Shown in pieces: positions 1-9,200 of a stretch of 64,000 nt of DNA. Position numbers and translations under genes: made by a program. Source of the DNA: Paraburkholderia acidipaludis NBRC 101816 (lineage in GTDB: Bacteria > Pseudomonadota > Gammaproteobacteria > Burkholderiales > Burkholderiaceae); contig NZ_BAXZ01000031.1 in the NCBI RefSeq assembly GCF_000684975.1, forward strand, positions 1-64,000, read 5' to 3'. A model generated the notes under the pieces. That model had not been told where the DNA came from. It worked only from the letters and a program-made list of their open reading frames with translations, and searched no databases. Each line of letters begins with the position of its first letter. Position 1 is the first letter of the stretch.

Positions 1-57
1 AACGCCCGAACTCACCAGCAAAGGAAGAATCGCGATCTTCCACCTTCCTGAATTCAT
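1..57 (-). CDS. N-terminus of a membrane or exported protein, cut by the window edge
   Basis: Nineteen codons are visible, from an ATG preceded by a strong AGGAGG ribosome binding site five bases upstream. The peptide begins MNSGRWKIAILPLLVSS, a short basic start followed by a hydrophobic stretch, as in a signal peptide or first membrane helix. It lies about 75 bases downstream of the YddG-type exporter on the same strand, so it is probably the next gene of the gntR-headed operon. The family cannot be named from so little sequence. Confidence 0.5.
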   Translation of the reverse strand, partial: MNSGRWKIAILPLLVSSGV

Positions 58-132
58 GCCATCCTCCTGATATATTTTGTATTGCTAATAAATTGAAACC
101 ATACGCAACGAAAATGGTGCATGACGGATCTT

Positions 133-1059
133 TCAAGAGTGCTTTTCGGCCCGAATGGACATTGGCGCCGAGGTCCGCCGGCCGCGCGTTGCGATCCAGC
201 ACAGGATGGACCCGCCGCACACCATCAACGCCCCTTGCCAGAACTGAACGGGGAGAGGAGTGCGCAAGAGCGTTGCAGCCAGGGCAGCCGAGAAAACGGG
301 AATGAAATACGAAGCTCCGGCAAGGATCGTGACATTGCCGTGCAGGATCCCCACGTTCCATGCGGCATAACCGAAGCCCAAGGCAGCCGCGGCCAGCACG
401 AGATAGACGATCGCATGGAGACTGAACGCCATGCCACCGCCGCCTTCAACAACGTGACTGATCCAGAGCACGCCGGCAGCGAGCATGAAGAAAGGCGTAA
501 CGCCGCTCTTGCCGCGAGCAATACGTGCCGTCACCGTACAGTAGGCCGCCCAGATCAAGGCACCGAGCAATGCCAGACCGTAACCCAGAGGGTTGTCCCT
601 GACGTTCTCCAGCATGCCTGCCGGATCCACGCCCTGATCGCCGCCCAGCACCCAGCCAATCCCGAGCATCGAAAGCAGGAAGCCGGGCACGACCCACAGG
701 GTTGCCTTCTGCTTGTTGAACACGATGGCCGAGACCAGGGTGAAGGTCGGCCACAGGTAATTGACCATGCCGACTTCAATAGCCTGCCTGCCGGTGTTGG
801 CATACCCGATAGAGAGTGACAGGCATAGTTCGTAGGCAACGAAGAGCAGGCTTCCCCATGCCAGGTAGCGTCGCGGAAACTCGCTGAGTCTGGGGAAGCC
901 GGCCGTGAACAGCAGAAACACGGATGCCACCGTATAGATCATGGCGGCCCCGCCGGTAGCACCAAGGCTTTCGCTGACCCCCCGGATGAGGGCGATAATC
1001 GAGGACCACAACAGGACTGCGATGAACCCGACGAGCGTTGCGTTCTTGCTGCTCTTCAT
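133..1059 (-). CDS. yddG: YddG-type aromatic amino acid exporter (DMT/EamA superfamily)
   Basis: A 308-residue polytopic inner-membrane protein with about ten hydrophobic segments and two EamA halves. It is closely similar along its length to E. coli YddG, an exporter of aromatic amino acids and analogues: shared stretches include LIRGVSE near the start, GMVNYLWP, WAAYCTVT, GYAAWNVGILHGNVT and FWQGALMVCGGS. I chose the ATG at 1059 because it has an AGGTGGGG ribosome binding site and matches the YddG N-terminus; in-frame sequence further upstream is unlike the family. It follows the DapA-like gene by 64 bases in a leftward operon. The family is clear; the substrate in this operon could be the operon's own compound or a toxic intermediate, which is inference. 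Confidence 0.88.
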   Translation of the reverse strand: MKSSKNATLVGFIAVLLWSSIIALIRGVSESLGATGGAAMIYTVASVFLLFTAGFPRLSEFPRRYLAWGSLLFVAYELCLSLSIGYANTGRQAIEVGMVNYLWPTFTLVSAIVFNKQKATLWVVPGFLLSMLGIGWVLGGDQGVDPAGMLENVRDNPLGYGLALLGALIWAAYCTVTARIARGKSGVTPFFMLAAGVLWISHVVEGGGGMAFSLHAIVYLVLAAAALGFGYAAWNVGILHGNVTILAGASYFIPVFSAALAATLLRTPLPVQFWQGALMVCGGSILCWIATRGRRTSAPMSIRAEKHS

Positions 1060-1123
1060 ATTCCCCACCTGCTTCAGATGATTCGGTCTGCCGCGTACCC
1101 CGAAGCAGCGAGCGGTTGCGACA

Positions 1124-2032
1124 TCAGGCTTTGCTTCCGGTGACCGACGCCACCTCGCGCTTGAGCTCGACAACGATGACCTGCAAGCGCTGCTTCTCTT
1201 CTTCACCCAGCCCTTGCAGAGGCGCCCGCACGCCGCCCGTGCTCAGTCCCGCGAGCTCGCAGCCATACTTGATGGACTGGACGAACTTGCCTTCCTCCAG
1301 GAAGTCCATGAGCGGCAGCATCGCGGACATGATGCGGCGCCCCTTGTCGAAGTCCTTCTCGACGGCACACGCCTCGTACAGCGCAATGTGCTCACCCGGG
1401 AGGAAGTTCGAGCCCGCGCAGACCCAGCTGCGGGCGCCCCATGCGAAGAACTCCAACGCCTGATCGTCCCAGCCGCACGAAACGCTGATATGCGGGAACT
1501 CGCGCACCAGCATGTGCAGTTGTCCCGACTGACCGGAACTCTCCTTGATGGCCACGACGTTCTTCGACGCTTCGCAGACCGTACGGAAGAACTCGCGTCC
1601 CATCGAAACGCTCATCCGGCCCGGATAGTTGTAAAGCATGATGGGCAGGCCGGCCGCACGGTCGATCGTCAGCGCGTGCGCGGCGTTTTCCTGCTGGGTG
1701 GGCAGGGCATACGGCGGCGTGCCCACGAGAATCGCATCTGCCTTGATGGCTTTCGCCGCTTTGGCGTACTCGACGGAATCCTCGGTGCGGATGGCGCCGG
1801 TACCGATGATAAGCGGCACGCGCGCGCCGATGACTTCCCTGGCCCAGGTGCCGAGTTCGAAGCGCTCTTGCGCGGTGTGCGCATAGTATTCGCCGGTCGA
1901 GCCGCCAATGATGATGCCGTGCACCTTCGCCGCGATCAGTGACTCGAGCACCTCGGCAAATGCTGCCTTGTCGATTTCCCCTTCTGCGTTCAGGGGGGTG
2001 ATAGCCGGGGTGTAGATACCTTCAAACGTCAT
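1124..2032 (-). CDS. Dihydrodipicolinate synthase / N-acetylneuraminate lyase family protein
   Basis: A 302-residue class I aldolase-fold enzyme. The family signatures are visible: GGSTGE at residues 43-48 (pyruvate carboxylate binding), the catalytic tyrosine in LYNYPGR (Tyr134) and the Schiff-base lysine in VAIKESSG (Lys163). Members condense, cleave or deaminate 2-oxo acids through a lysine imine. It is unlikely to be the biosynthetic DapA, because it sits in a GntR-controlled operon with a flavin amine/amino-acid oxidase and two transporters; a catabolic 2-oxo-acid aldolase, dehydratase or deaminase fits better. The hydroxyproline pathway pairs similar enzymes, but no epimerase or semialdehyde dehydrogenase is visible here. 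Exact substrate unknown. Confidence 0.85.
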   Translation of the reverse strand: MTFEGIYTPAITPLNAEGEIDKAAFAEVLESLIAAKVHGIIIGGSTGEYYAHTAQERFELGTWAREVIGARVPLIIGTGAIRTEDSVEYAKAAKAIKADAILVGTPPYALPTQQENAAHALTIDRAAGLPIMLYNYPGRMSVSMGREFFRTVCEASKNVVAIKESSGQSGQLHMLVREFPHISVSCGWDDQALEFFAWGARSWVCAGSNFLPGEHIALYEACAVEKDFDKGRRIMSAMLPLMDFLEEGKFVQSIKYGCELAGLSTGGVRAPLQGLGEEEKQRLQVIVVELKREVASVTGSKA

Positions 2033-2117
2033 GATGTTCTTCCGAAAAAGTGGAAATTGGCGTTCAAGCGAACGAGGTGCCGACGCATCGTTGACGGCGG
2101 CACGAAGAGGGTAGGTG

Positions 2118-3449
2118 TTAGTGATTGAGCGAAGCAGCTTCTTGCAGGCTGAGCGAACGTGTCTCCGGCGCCAGCGCCAGCGAGGCGATCAGGCCAACGA
2201 ACGAAACCGCGGCGGCGGCATACATGGTGTTGCCTATGCCGATGCTTTGCAGTGCCATGGGCACGAGCCACGTTCCGATGGCGGCACCGATGCGCGAGAG
2301 CGAAGCGCCCATGCCCACGGCGAAGGCGCGAATGTCCGTCGGGAAGATTTCGTTCGGGTAGACCAGTTGCAGCACCTGAGCGCCGCCGATGAGCACGGCG
2401 TAGGCGCCGAACAGGACGAGGATCAGCAGCGCCGAGCCGTTCGAGCATGCACCCAGGGCCACCAAGGCCAGTGCCGACCAGAGGAAGCTGTGGATCACCA
2501 TGGCGCGGCGTCCCATCTCGTTGATGATCCGGGTGGCGATGATGCAGCCCACCACGAACAGCAACGTGATGGCGACAGAGCCGAGCGATTCCCACTGCCC
2601 CGTCAAATGCAGCGCTTCAAGCACGCGTGGTGCGAACGAATAAACCGCGAAGACCGGAATCACCGAGCAGCTCCAGAACACCGAGACAAAGAGCATGCGC
2701 TTGCCATAGCCGGAATGCAGGAGCGACCAGAGCGAAATCTTCCTTTCGGCTTGCTCCTCGGGCAGGTTCGCCAACGAGAACGACGGCCCATAGACTTTTC
2801 CGATGACGGCCTCGGCTTCGGCGACGCGGCCTTGACTGAGCAGCCAGCGAGGCGACTCCGGCGTGCCGATGCGCACGATGAACAGCACGAGACCGATGAC
2901 GGCCGGGCTGGCAAGCACCCACCGCCACGCCTCTTGTCCACCGGCGCTCAAGATGATGTTGCCGACGATATAAGCGAGGGCGGCGCCAAGGAACCAGATG
3001 ATCGTCAGCATGGCGAGACGGGGGCCGCGGTACTTGCGGGGCATGAATTCGACAAGCAGCGAACCTGCCACGGGGTATTCAATGCCGACGCCGATACCGA
3101 TGAGGAAGCGCAGAAAGAACAACGCCTCCCCCGACTGCACCCAGAACTGCGCGAGTGAGCAGACGAAGAAGATGACAGGACCGAAGAAATAGGGCTTTTG
3201 GCGGCCGATGCGGTCGCTCAGCCAGCCGCCGACGAATCCACCGAAGAAAATGCCGATCAGCGCCGATGCAGCAACCATGCCTTGCCAGAAATCGGTCAAG
3301 CCGAGGGCAGTGGAAAACTGCACCATCGCCACGCCAATAATGCTCAGTACGTAGCCGTCCATGAGCCAGCCGCCGCTGGAGCGGACAGTAAGCAGCTGGT
3401 GGAATCCATTGAGCGGAACGTCCTCAATGGACATGTGTATCTTCGACAT
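2118..3449 (-). CDS. MFS transporter, sugar-porter/organic-ion type
   Basis: A 443-residue twelve-helix major facilitator. It carries the loop 2-3 motif GGWLSDRIGRQKP, the sugar-porter/organic-cation hallmark PESPRWL after helix 6, and PETRSLSLQEA near the C-terminus. The start at 3449 has an AAGGAG ribosome binding site seven bases upstream; ten in-frame codons further upstream were excluded. Lying between the flavoprotein and the DapA-like enzyme, it is the likely uptake system for the operon's substrate. The substrate itself cannot be read from the sequence. Confidence 0.85.
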   Translation of the reverse strand: MSKIHMSIEDVPLNGFHQLLTVRSSGGWLMDGYVLSIIGVAMVQFSTALGLTDFWQGMVAASALIGIFFGGFVGGWLSDRIGRQKPYFFGPVIFFVCSLAQFWVQSGEALFFLRFLIGIGVGIEYPVAGSLLVEFMPRKYRGPRLAMLTIIWFLGAALAYIVGNIILSAGGQEAWRWVLASPAVIGLVLFIVRIGTPESPRWLLSQGRVAEAEAVIGKVYGPSFSLANLPEEQAERKISLWSLLHSGYGKRMLFVSVFWSCSVIPVFAVYSFAPRVLEALHLTGQWESLGSVAITLLFVVGCIIATRIINEMGRRAMVIHSFLWSALALVALGACSNGSALLILVLFGAYAVLIGGAQVLQLVYPNEIFPTDIRAFAVGMGASLSRIGAAIGTWLVPMALQSIGIGNTMYAAAAVSFVGLIASLALAPETRSLSLQEAASLNH

Positions 3450-3605
3450 CGCTTGTCTCCTTCGATGAAATGGGTACAAAACGCCGCATCGTCTCGCTGT
3501 AAGTAGTCCTTATCTTGTTGTGCGAAGCGTTCGATCGTTTTGCGGATTTTTTCTATTCGGCGTGGTCATCGTCGCCTCCCTGCGGAACCGACAACCGAAG
3601 TGTGC

Positions 3606-4925
3606 TCAGCTTTCGAGTCCTGCCTTACGCTGGCCCCACCAAAGGGTGGCGTTGACGCCGATCGAAAGGAACGGCTCTGGCGGGTTCCTGTTCGGTCCCG
3701 ACGTCGCAAGCAGAAAATCAATCAGGTCGGTCTCTTTGCCGGCCAGCCAGTCGGCCAGGAGCGTACCCGTGACGGTGCCGCGCGTGATGCCGAGGCCGTT
3801 GCAGCACAGCGCGCCATAGACGTTCGGGGCGAGTTGCCCGAAGAAACCCTTGTGGTTTTGCGCGAGCGCCAGCGAACCGCTCCACGTGTATTCGAACTCG
3901 ACGTCCGGCAGCATCGGGAAGCGCCGTTCGAACGACAGCCGGTGCCGCTCGACGAAACGGGAAAGATACTGCTCCCTGGGCCGCCCGTCCGGGTTGAAGC
4001 TGAAGCTGTTGCGCACCAGGATGCGGTTGTCATGCGTGCGGCGCAGCGTGCTGCCAAACGGATCCGCTGGAATGACACCCCAGAACGGCTTGCCGCCAAG
4101 CTGTGCCTGTTCGGCTGCGGTAAGCGGCCGTGTCAGGCTCGCATACAGAAAAACGGGCAGCATCGTGCGCTGGAGGAAGCCGAAGCGCATGCCGAAGGCG
4201 TTGTTCGCCAGCACCAGTTTGTCTGCCGTAATGCGGCCGTTGCGATGCGCCAGCACGATCTTTTCACCGTATTCCACCTCGGTAATGGGCGTGTTCTCGT
4301 ACAAGGTGACATTGGGCGGCAGGCAGTCGGCCAGGCCTTTGACGAGCGCCGACGGCTGAATCAGCACCGTGCCGGGCGTGAACAGCGCCTGACGGTAGAA
4401 CGATGTGCCGATGTGGCCCGGCAGGTCCTTGCCTTCGATGACCTCGTACGGTTGGCCGAGCTTGTCGAGGCCACGTCGATAGGCGTCGAGGACAGCCACG
4501 CCGCGCTCCTCCACGGCTGCCTGGTATTTTCCGGAGGCGCTCATATGGCAGTCGATGCCATGCTGGACGACGAGGTCGCGCAGGATCGTCTGCCCCAGCA
4601 CATTGAGCTTCAGCGTGGTTTTCGCCGTAGCGATGTCGCCGATATAGTCGTCGGCGCCAATGTCATGCGGCAGATCGATCGCAAATCCCGCGTTTCGCCC
4701 CGACGTACCGAACCCGATCTCCTGGGCTTCGACGAGAATGACTTCATCATCCGGGAAATTCAGCGCGAGTTGCCGCGCGGCGGCGAGACCGGTGAAGCCC
4801 GCACCCACTACCGCCCAACGCGCTTTCGATTCCCCGGCGTGAGCCGGACGCGGCTTGCGGGGCTGGCTCGTGTGATACCAACCGCACATCCTGTCGTCTG
4901 CGGGGAGCGATGTAATCCTTTGCAT
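3606..4925 (-). CDS. FAD-dependent oxidoreductase (DAO family, amine/amino-acid oxidase-like)
   Basis: A D-amino-acid-oxidase-superfamily flavoprotein of about 438 residues. The dinucleotide-binding motif GAGFTG is at residues 41-46, followed by an acidic strand end (VEAQEIGFGTSGRNAG). The C-terminal FAD-contact region includes CCNGLGITRGTVTG. The layout is closest to PuuB-like oxidases that act on amino groups of small amines or amino acids. The start is uncertain: the ATG at 4925 has a weak site, and a GTG at 4958 preceded by GAGGG would add 11 residues. It follows gntR by 86 bases and is the first catabolic gene of the operon. The product would be an imine or oxo acid, a plausible input for the DapA-like lyase. 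Confidence 0.82.
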   Translation of the reverse strand: MQRITSLPADDRMCGWYHTSQPRKPRPAHAGESKARWAVVGAGFTGLAAARQLALNFPDDEVILVEAQEIGFGTSGRNAGFAIDLPHDIGADDYIGDIATAKTTLKLNVLGQTILRDLVVQHGIDCHMSASGKYQAAVEERGVAVLDAYRRGLDKLGQPYEVIEGKDLPGHIGTSFYRQALFTPGTVLIQPSALVKGLADCLPPNVTLYENTPITEVEYGEKIVLAHRNGRITADKLVLANNAFGMRFGFLQRTMLPVFLYASLTRPLTAAEQAQLGGKPFWGVIPADPFGSTLRRTHDNRILVRNSFSFNPDGRPREQYLSRFVERHRLSFERRFPMLPDVEFEYTWSGSLALAQNHKGFFGQLAPNVYGALCCNGLGITRGTVTGTLLADWLAGKETDLIDFLLATSGPNRNPPEPFLSIGVNATLWWGQRKAGLES

Positions 4926-5011
4926 TCCTAAATTCCAATTCCGCTTGTGAATCTTCACCGCCCTCGGACTGGCGGTGCACGACTGATGACGTGCACCGTC
5001 CCGCGCGGCCT

Positions 5012-5743
5012 TTAAAACTGGATGGGTACGTTCAACCCCTCCGGGATCACATACTCTGCCATGCGCCGCCGTGAGAGCTCCATATGGCTGCGGACCAGTT
5101 CGCCGGCGCGCTCGGGGTCTCCCGCTGCGATGGCTTCAATGATCTGGTCGTGCTGTTCGACCGCTTTTTCCAGATCCTTTTGCATGTCGCTCGTGGTCGG
5201 CGAGCGATAAAAAATCTTCCCGAGGCGTGCGTGGTCGATCAAAACGCGGCGCAAACTTGGCATCAGGTACGCGTTGCGCGCGATCCGGCCAATCTCGAAG
5301 TGAAATTCGTCGTTGTGCAATACGCGCGACTGCAGATCCTGTTCCTCGATCGCTTTGCGAAACTGCGTCTGGATCTGCTTCAGACGCTCCACCTCGCCGG
5401 CGGTGGCGTGGCTGGCGGCCAACTGCGTCGTGGCGACGTAGATGAGCGGCGCCGCCAGAAAAAAGCTCCGCAACGACTGATAGCTCATCGGCGACACCCG
5501 CGCCGGCCGGTTCGGCTCGAGCTCGAGATAGCCCTCGGCCGCCATCTGACGCATCAATTCGCGTACCGGCGGGCGAGAGAGCCCGAATTCCTCGCTCAGC
5601 GCGAGTTCGTCAACGACCGCGCCGGGCGCGAGTTCCATGCTCACGATGCGGCGCCGAAGCGCCTCCGCCATCACATTCTTTCGGTCCGATGACGGGCCGG
5701 AATCGGCGTCCACAGTAGCGAGTTGAAGCTTTTGTTTGGGCAT
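5012..5743 (-). CDS. GntR family transcriptional regulator, FadR/FCD subfamily
   Basis: A 243-residue regulator. Residues about 23-85 form a winged helix-turn-helix (LSEEFGLSRPPVRELMRQM followed by the wing). The rest is an all-helical FCD ligand domain, with histidines typical of its metal/carboxylate site (HNDEFHFEIGR, EQHDQII, RSHMELS). It is the first gene of the leftward operon. A perfect 8+8 palindrome of the kind bound by FCD regulators lies 9-27 bases upstream of its start, over the predicted promoter, so negative autoregulation of the whole operon is likely. The effector is probably the carboxylate substrate of the operon or an intermediate. Confidence 0.9.
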   Translation of the reverse strand: MPKQKLQLATVDADSGPSSDRKNVMAEALRRRIVSMELAPGAVVDELALSEEFGLSRPPVRELMRQMAAEGYLELEPNRPARVSPMSYQSLRSFFLAAPLIYVATTQLAASHATAGEVERLKQIQTQFRKAIEEQDLQSRVLHNDEFHFEIGRIARNAYLMPSLRRVLIDHARLGKIFYRSPTTSDMQKDLEKAVEQHDQIIEAIAAGDPERAGELVRSHMELSRRRMAEYVIPEGLNVPIQF

Positions 5744-5751
5744 GGCCGGTT

Positions 5752-5770
5752 TGTCTACAAACTGTAGACA
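5752..5770. promoter_or_regulatory. Palindromic operator, probable GntR/FCD binding site
   Basis: TGTCTACA and TGTAGACA form a perfect inverted repeat separated by three bases. The site starts nine bases before the gntR start codon and abuts or overlaps the predicted -10 element. Size, symmetry and a TNTACA-type half-site suit FadR/FCD repressors. Assignment to the adjacent regulator is inference. Confidence 0.7.
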
Positions 5771-5798
5771 TAGTATAGGTTGATGATAGACGTAGCAA
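5770..5798 (-). promoter_or_regulatory. Predicted sigma-70 promoter of the gntR operon
   Basis: On the minus strand TTGCTA (5798-5793) is followed after 17 bases by TACTAT (5775-5770); TATACT two bases upstream is an alternative -10. The operator begins where the -10 ends. Confidence 0.5.
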
Positions 5799-6011
5799 AA
5801 ATAAGGGTTTACGCTCGCCAGATCGGGTCGAGCCGTGGCCAGGGCGCGCCGGGTTGCAGCGCCCGGATGGCGATAGCTTACGGGGGCGCCAGCGATTTTT
5901 CAGGAATTCGCCGTGACTATGAAAAATGCGAAAGAATCGGGCGAAACGCCGGTCCCGCCATCCGCCTCGTGCTAACTTGTTGGTTCCTCAACCACAAGAG
6001 ACGGAGGCGGA

Positions 6012-6239
6012 ATGAATATCGACATCCATATCAGGTACTCTGAGCGAGCCATTGCAGCTGTCGGGCCGTTGCCGCCCACGCGGTTCTCCTATTCGGTTGG
6101 CATCCCCTTTCCTCAACCCGGCGACTTCATCGAAACGGAAACCGACTCCGGCCCCCTGGCGTTCAAGGTGGTCGAGCGAGTGTTTTCGTATGGGAACCGC
6201 TCGGTCGATATCCGCGTATTGCTCGACCTTCCGTCCTGA
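6012..6239 (+). CDS. Small hypothetical protein (75 aa)
   Basis: A short gene with a good ribosome binding site (GGAGGCGG immediately before the ATG). The product starts MNIDIHIRYSE and looks like a small soluble alpha/beta protein without a signal peptide or membrane helix. It contains a GIPFPQPGDFIETE segment and alternating hydrophobic C-terminal strands (AFKVVERVFSYG, VDIRVLLDL). I do not recognise the family. It is isolated: gntR diverges upstream and the autotransporter converges 30 bases downstream. The start signal and frame make it probably real. Confidence 0.55.
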   Translation: MNIDIHIRYSERAIAAVGPLPPTRFSYSVGIPFPQPGDFIETETDSGPLAFKVVERVFSYGNRSVDIRVLLDLPS

Positions 6240-6269
6240 ATGGATCGCTGCCCCCGGTTGGGCGTGCCC

Positions 6270-9200
6270 TCACCACGCCCACCGCACCCCCGCATTGCCG
6301 GTGATCGTGCGTTGATGCTCGCCGCCGAGATTCGCGAGATAGCTTCCCGTCGCATACACGCTGCCGCGCTTTGTCAACTGCGCGACCACCCCCACGCCGA
6401 TCTGTCCCAGCGTCTGTCCGACCGGCGTGCCGAGCGTCGTCGTGCCGCCGAAGGTCGTCTGGTCGTCGGCGCCGAACGAGCGCAGCACGTTCAGGCGCAG
6501 CCAGGGCTTCCAGTCGATGCCGTTCGTCGAGGTCGCCCACTGCAGGCGCGCGCCGATTCGCGCGAGGAACGTGTTGCCGTTGTTCCAGCTCACGTTGGAC
6601 ACGCCGTCATTGAACTCGTCGAGCGATAGCCACTGCCACACCATCTGCGCCTGCGGCTCCACCGTGAAGCCGTAGCCGAGCGCGATCGGCAGTCCCGCTT
6701 CGAACGAGCCCGTGAACGCATTGCCGTCCGTCGAGCCGTTCACGTTATTGTTCGAGTTCGTGCGCACCGCGAGCACGCTGCCCATTGCGACGGCGTCCGT
6801 GTACCAGCCGCCGGGTCCGATGTGCGTCCAGTAGCCGGCGAGGTTATACGCGTTGACCTGGAGAGAACCGACACCCAGCCCCGGCTGCCCCAGCGCGAAG
6901 CCGTTCACGTCGCCCACGGCCCGCGAGAAGCCCGCGAAGAAGCCGTAGTGATTGTGCTGGCCGCCGGGCGTGCTGTCCGCATACAGGTCCTGGCCGATCT
7001 GCATACCCCATACCGTGCCGTCGAACGACGGCGCGACTTCTCCGCCCTGGTGCAGATTGCTGTAGCCGCCCCAGGCGCGCGCCCATGCCGCCGGCACGGA
7101 TTCGTCGCCGGTCAGCAGTGCCTGGTCGCCCTGGCGATCATGGAACGTGTCGATCTGCAGGAGTCCCAATTGCCGTGCGACGCTCGGCGCTTCCGTATAG
7201 AGCGGCACCTCCGGCCGGTAGACCGGCACGGCAGACGTGTCGGAGCCGGCGTTCTCGACGGCCTCGGTGATCGGTGCGGGCGTGCCTTCCGCCGGCGTGA
7301 TCTGCGGGCCGGTCGAGGGCGGCACGGTGGGCGAGGTCGTCGGGGGCGTCTCCGTCGTCTGCGGCGCGATCGTATTGCGCAGATACCAGTTCTCGCCGCT
7401 GCCGGCCGTCACGCCGCCCCTCACGAGGTAATAGGCGTAGGCGCCGGCCTCGACCGTGCCGCCCGACAGCGTGAACGTGCCCGCGTTCGTCGTTGCGCCG
7501 TTCGCGGCCTGCACCACCTCGATGCCGTCGCTGACCGTTTGCGCGCCGGGACCGTTCACGTTCGCGACCTTCAACATGCTCGTGCCGCTCGCGTTGCCGC
7601 CGCTGACGATCAACCGGTCCGAAGCGGCGCCGTCGCCGGCCAGGTAGGTGTTGAGCGCGATCGTCGCATTCTGGCCGATGTAGTTGCCCACGACGGTCAG
7701 CGTATTGCCCACGCCGCTGCCGCCCAGTTGCACGAGCCCCGCGTTGGTGAGGTTGCCGTCGATCTGGAAGTTGCCGGTCGTGCCGCTCGCAAGGCTCGCC
7801 AGTGCGTTGGCAACCGCGATCGTGCCGTCGTTCGTCACGTTGCCCGTCACGCTGCCGTAGCCGCCGAGCGTCGCACCCGACGCGACGAGCACGGCCCCGC
7901 CGCCGGAGAGCGACGGCGGATCGCTGGTGCCGTCGCCGACGATCAGCGTGCCCTCATCGACATTCGTTCCGCCTGTGTAGCTATCCGTACCATTGAGTGT
8001 CAGCGTGCCGGAGCCGAGCTTGGTCAGCGACCCCGCCCCCGTGATGTTCTGCGCGATCGTCGAGTCGTAGCCCTGCGTGTCGATCGTGCCGTTGTTCGAC
8101 GTGATCGATATCGCGCGGCGGGTCGCCAGATCGAAGGCGCTGCCGAACTGCAGCGTGCCGCCGTTGAAGGTCAGCCCGCCCGACGAGGCGCCGAGCGCGT
8201 TGTCGGCCGCAACCGAGAGCGTGCCCTGCGTGATCGTCGTGCCGCCCGAATAGGTGTTGCCGCCCGAGGCGGAGGGCGTGAGCGTCAGCGTGCCGGCGCC
8301 GGTTTTCTCCACCGCGCCCGTGCCGCCAACGAGGCCTGTGTAGGTGCCCGCGCTGTCCTGCTGGAAGCGCACGAGCCCGTTGTCGGTCACGGAGAGCGGC
8401 AGGTTCGAGGCATTCGCCTGCAGCGTTGCGCCGCTATTGACCGTGGCGACGACCGTTGCGGTGGTCGTGCCGAGCGTGCCGGTCAGGTTCAGCGTGCCGC
8501 TCTCCACGAGCGCAGTCGAGAACGTGCCCGTGCCGGCCCAGGTCCAGGCGTCGCCCTCCATCGTCAGGCTCTGATAGTTCGCGAATGCGTTCGACGCGGT
8601 GCCGGTGCCCTGCAGCAGCACGACATTGTTGCCGCCGCCACCATTAGCAATGCCGACGATCTGCGAGCCGGTCTGCAGGATCAGTGTGTCGTTGCCGTTG
8701 CCGTTCTGGATCGCGGTGCCGCCGCCGCCTTCGATCAGGCCGGCGTTGGTGATGGTCGTGTTGCCGTTGGTCGAGCGCACGCCGATCCCGTTGTTGCTGA
8801 TGATCTGGCCGCCGGCCTCGTTGGTGATCGTTGCGGTGAACGAACTGCCCACCGTGTTCGACACGACCGCGTCGACGTTGCCGCTGCTCGACGCGGTGCC
8901 GGTGGTCTGGATCGTGCCGCCGTTGATCAGCGTGTCGTTGTTGCCTTGCATGTAGACGGCGCTGCCGTCCTTGCCCGTTGCCATTAGCGTGCCGCTGTTG
9001 TCGATGGTGCCGCTGCCGCCCAGCAGCGAGGCCGAGCGGGCGTTGTTGCCCGAGGTCGTGACCGTTCCCGTGTTGATGAGCGTATTGCCCGACGCACCAG
9101 TGTTGCTTTGCCCCCACGCAGCCGTCATGCCATACGAGTTGCTGCCGCTCGTCGTGATCTTGCCGTTGTTGACGAGCGTATTGTTGTTGCCGTTCGCCGC

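Noticed and set aside
6822..8987. Very long open frame on the plus strand opposite the autotransporter
   Set aside because: Arg/Ala-rich low-complexity product with no family signature; it mirrors the GC-rich, repetitive autotransporter gene, which has a signal peptide, repeats and a barrel.
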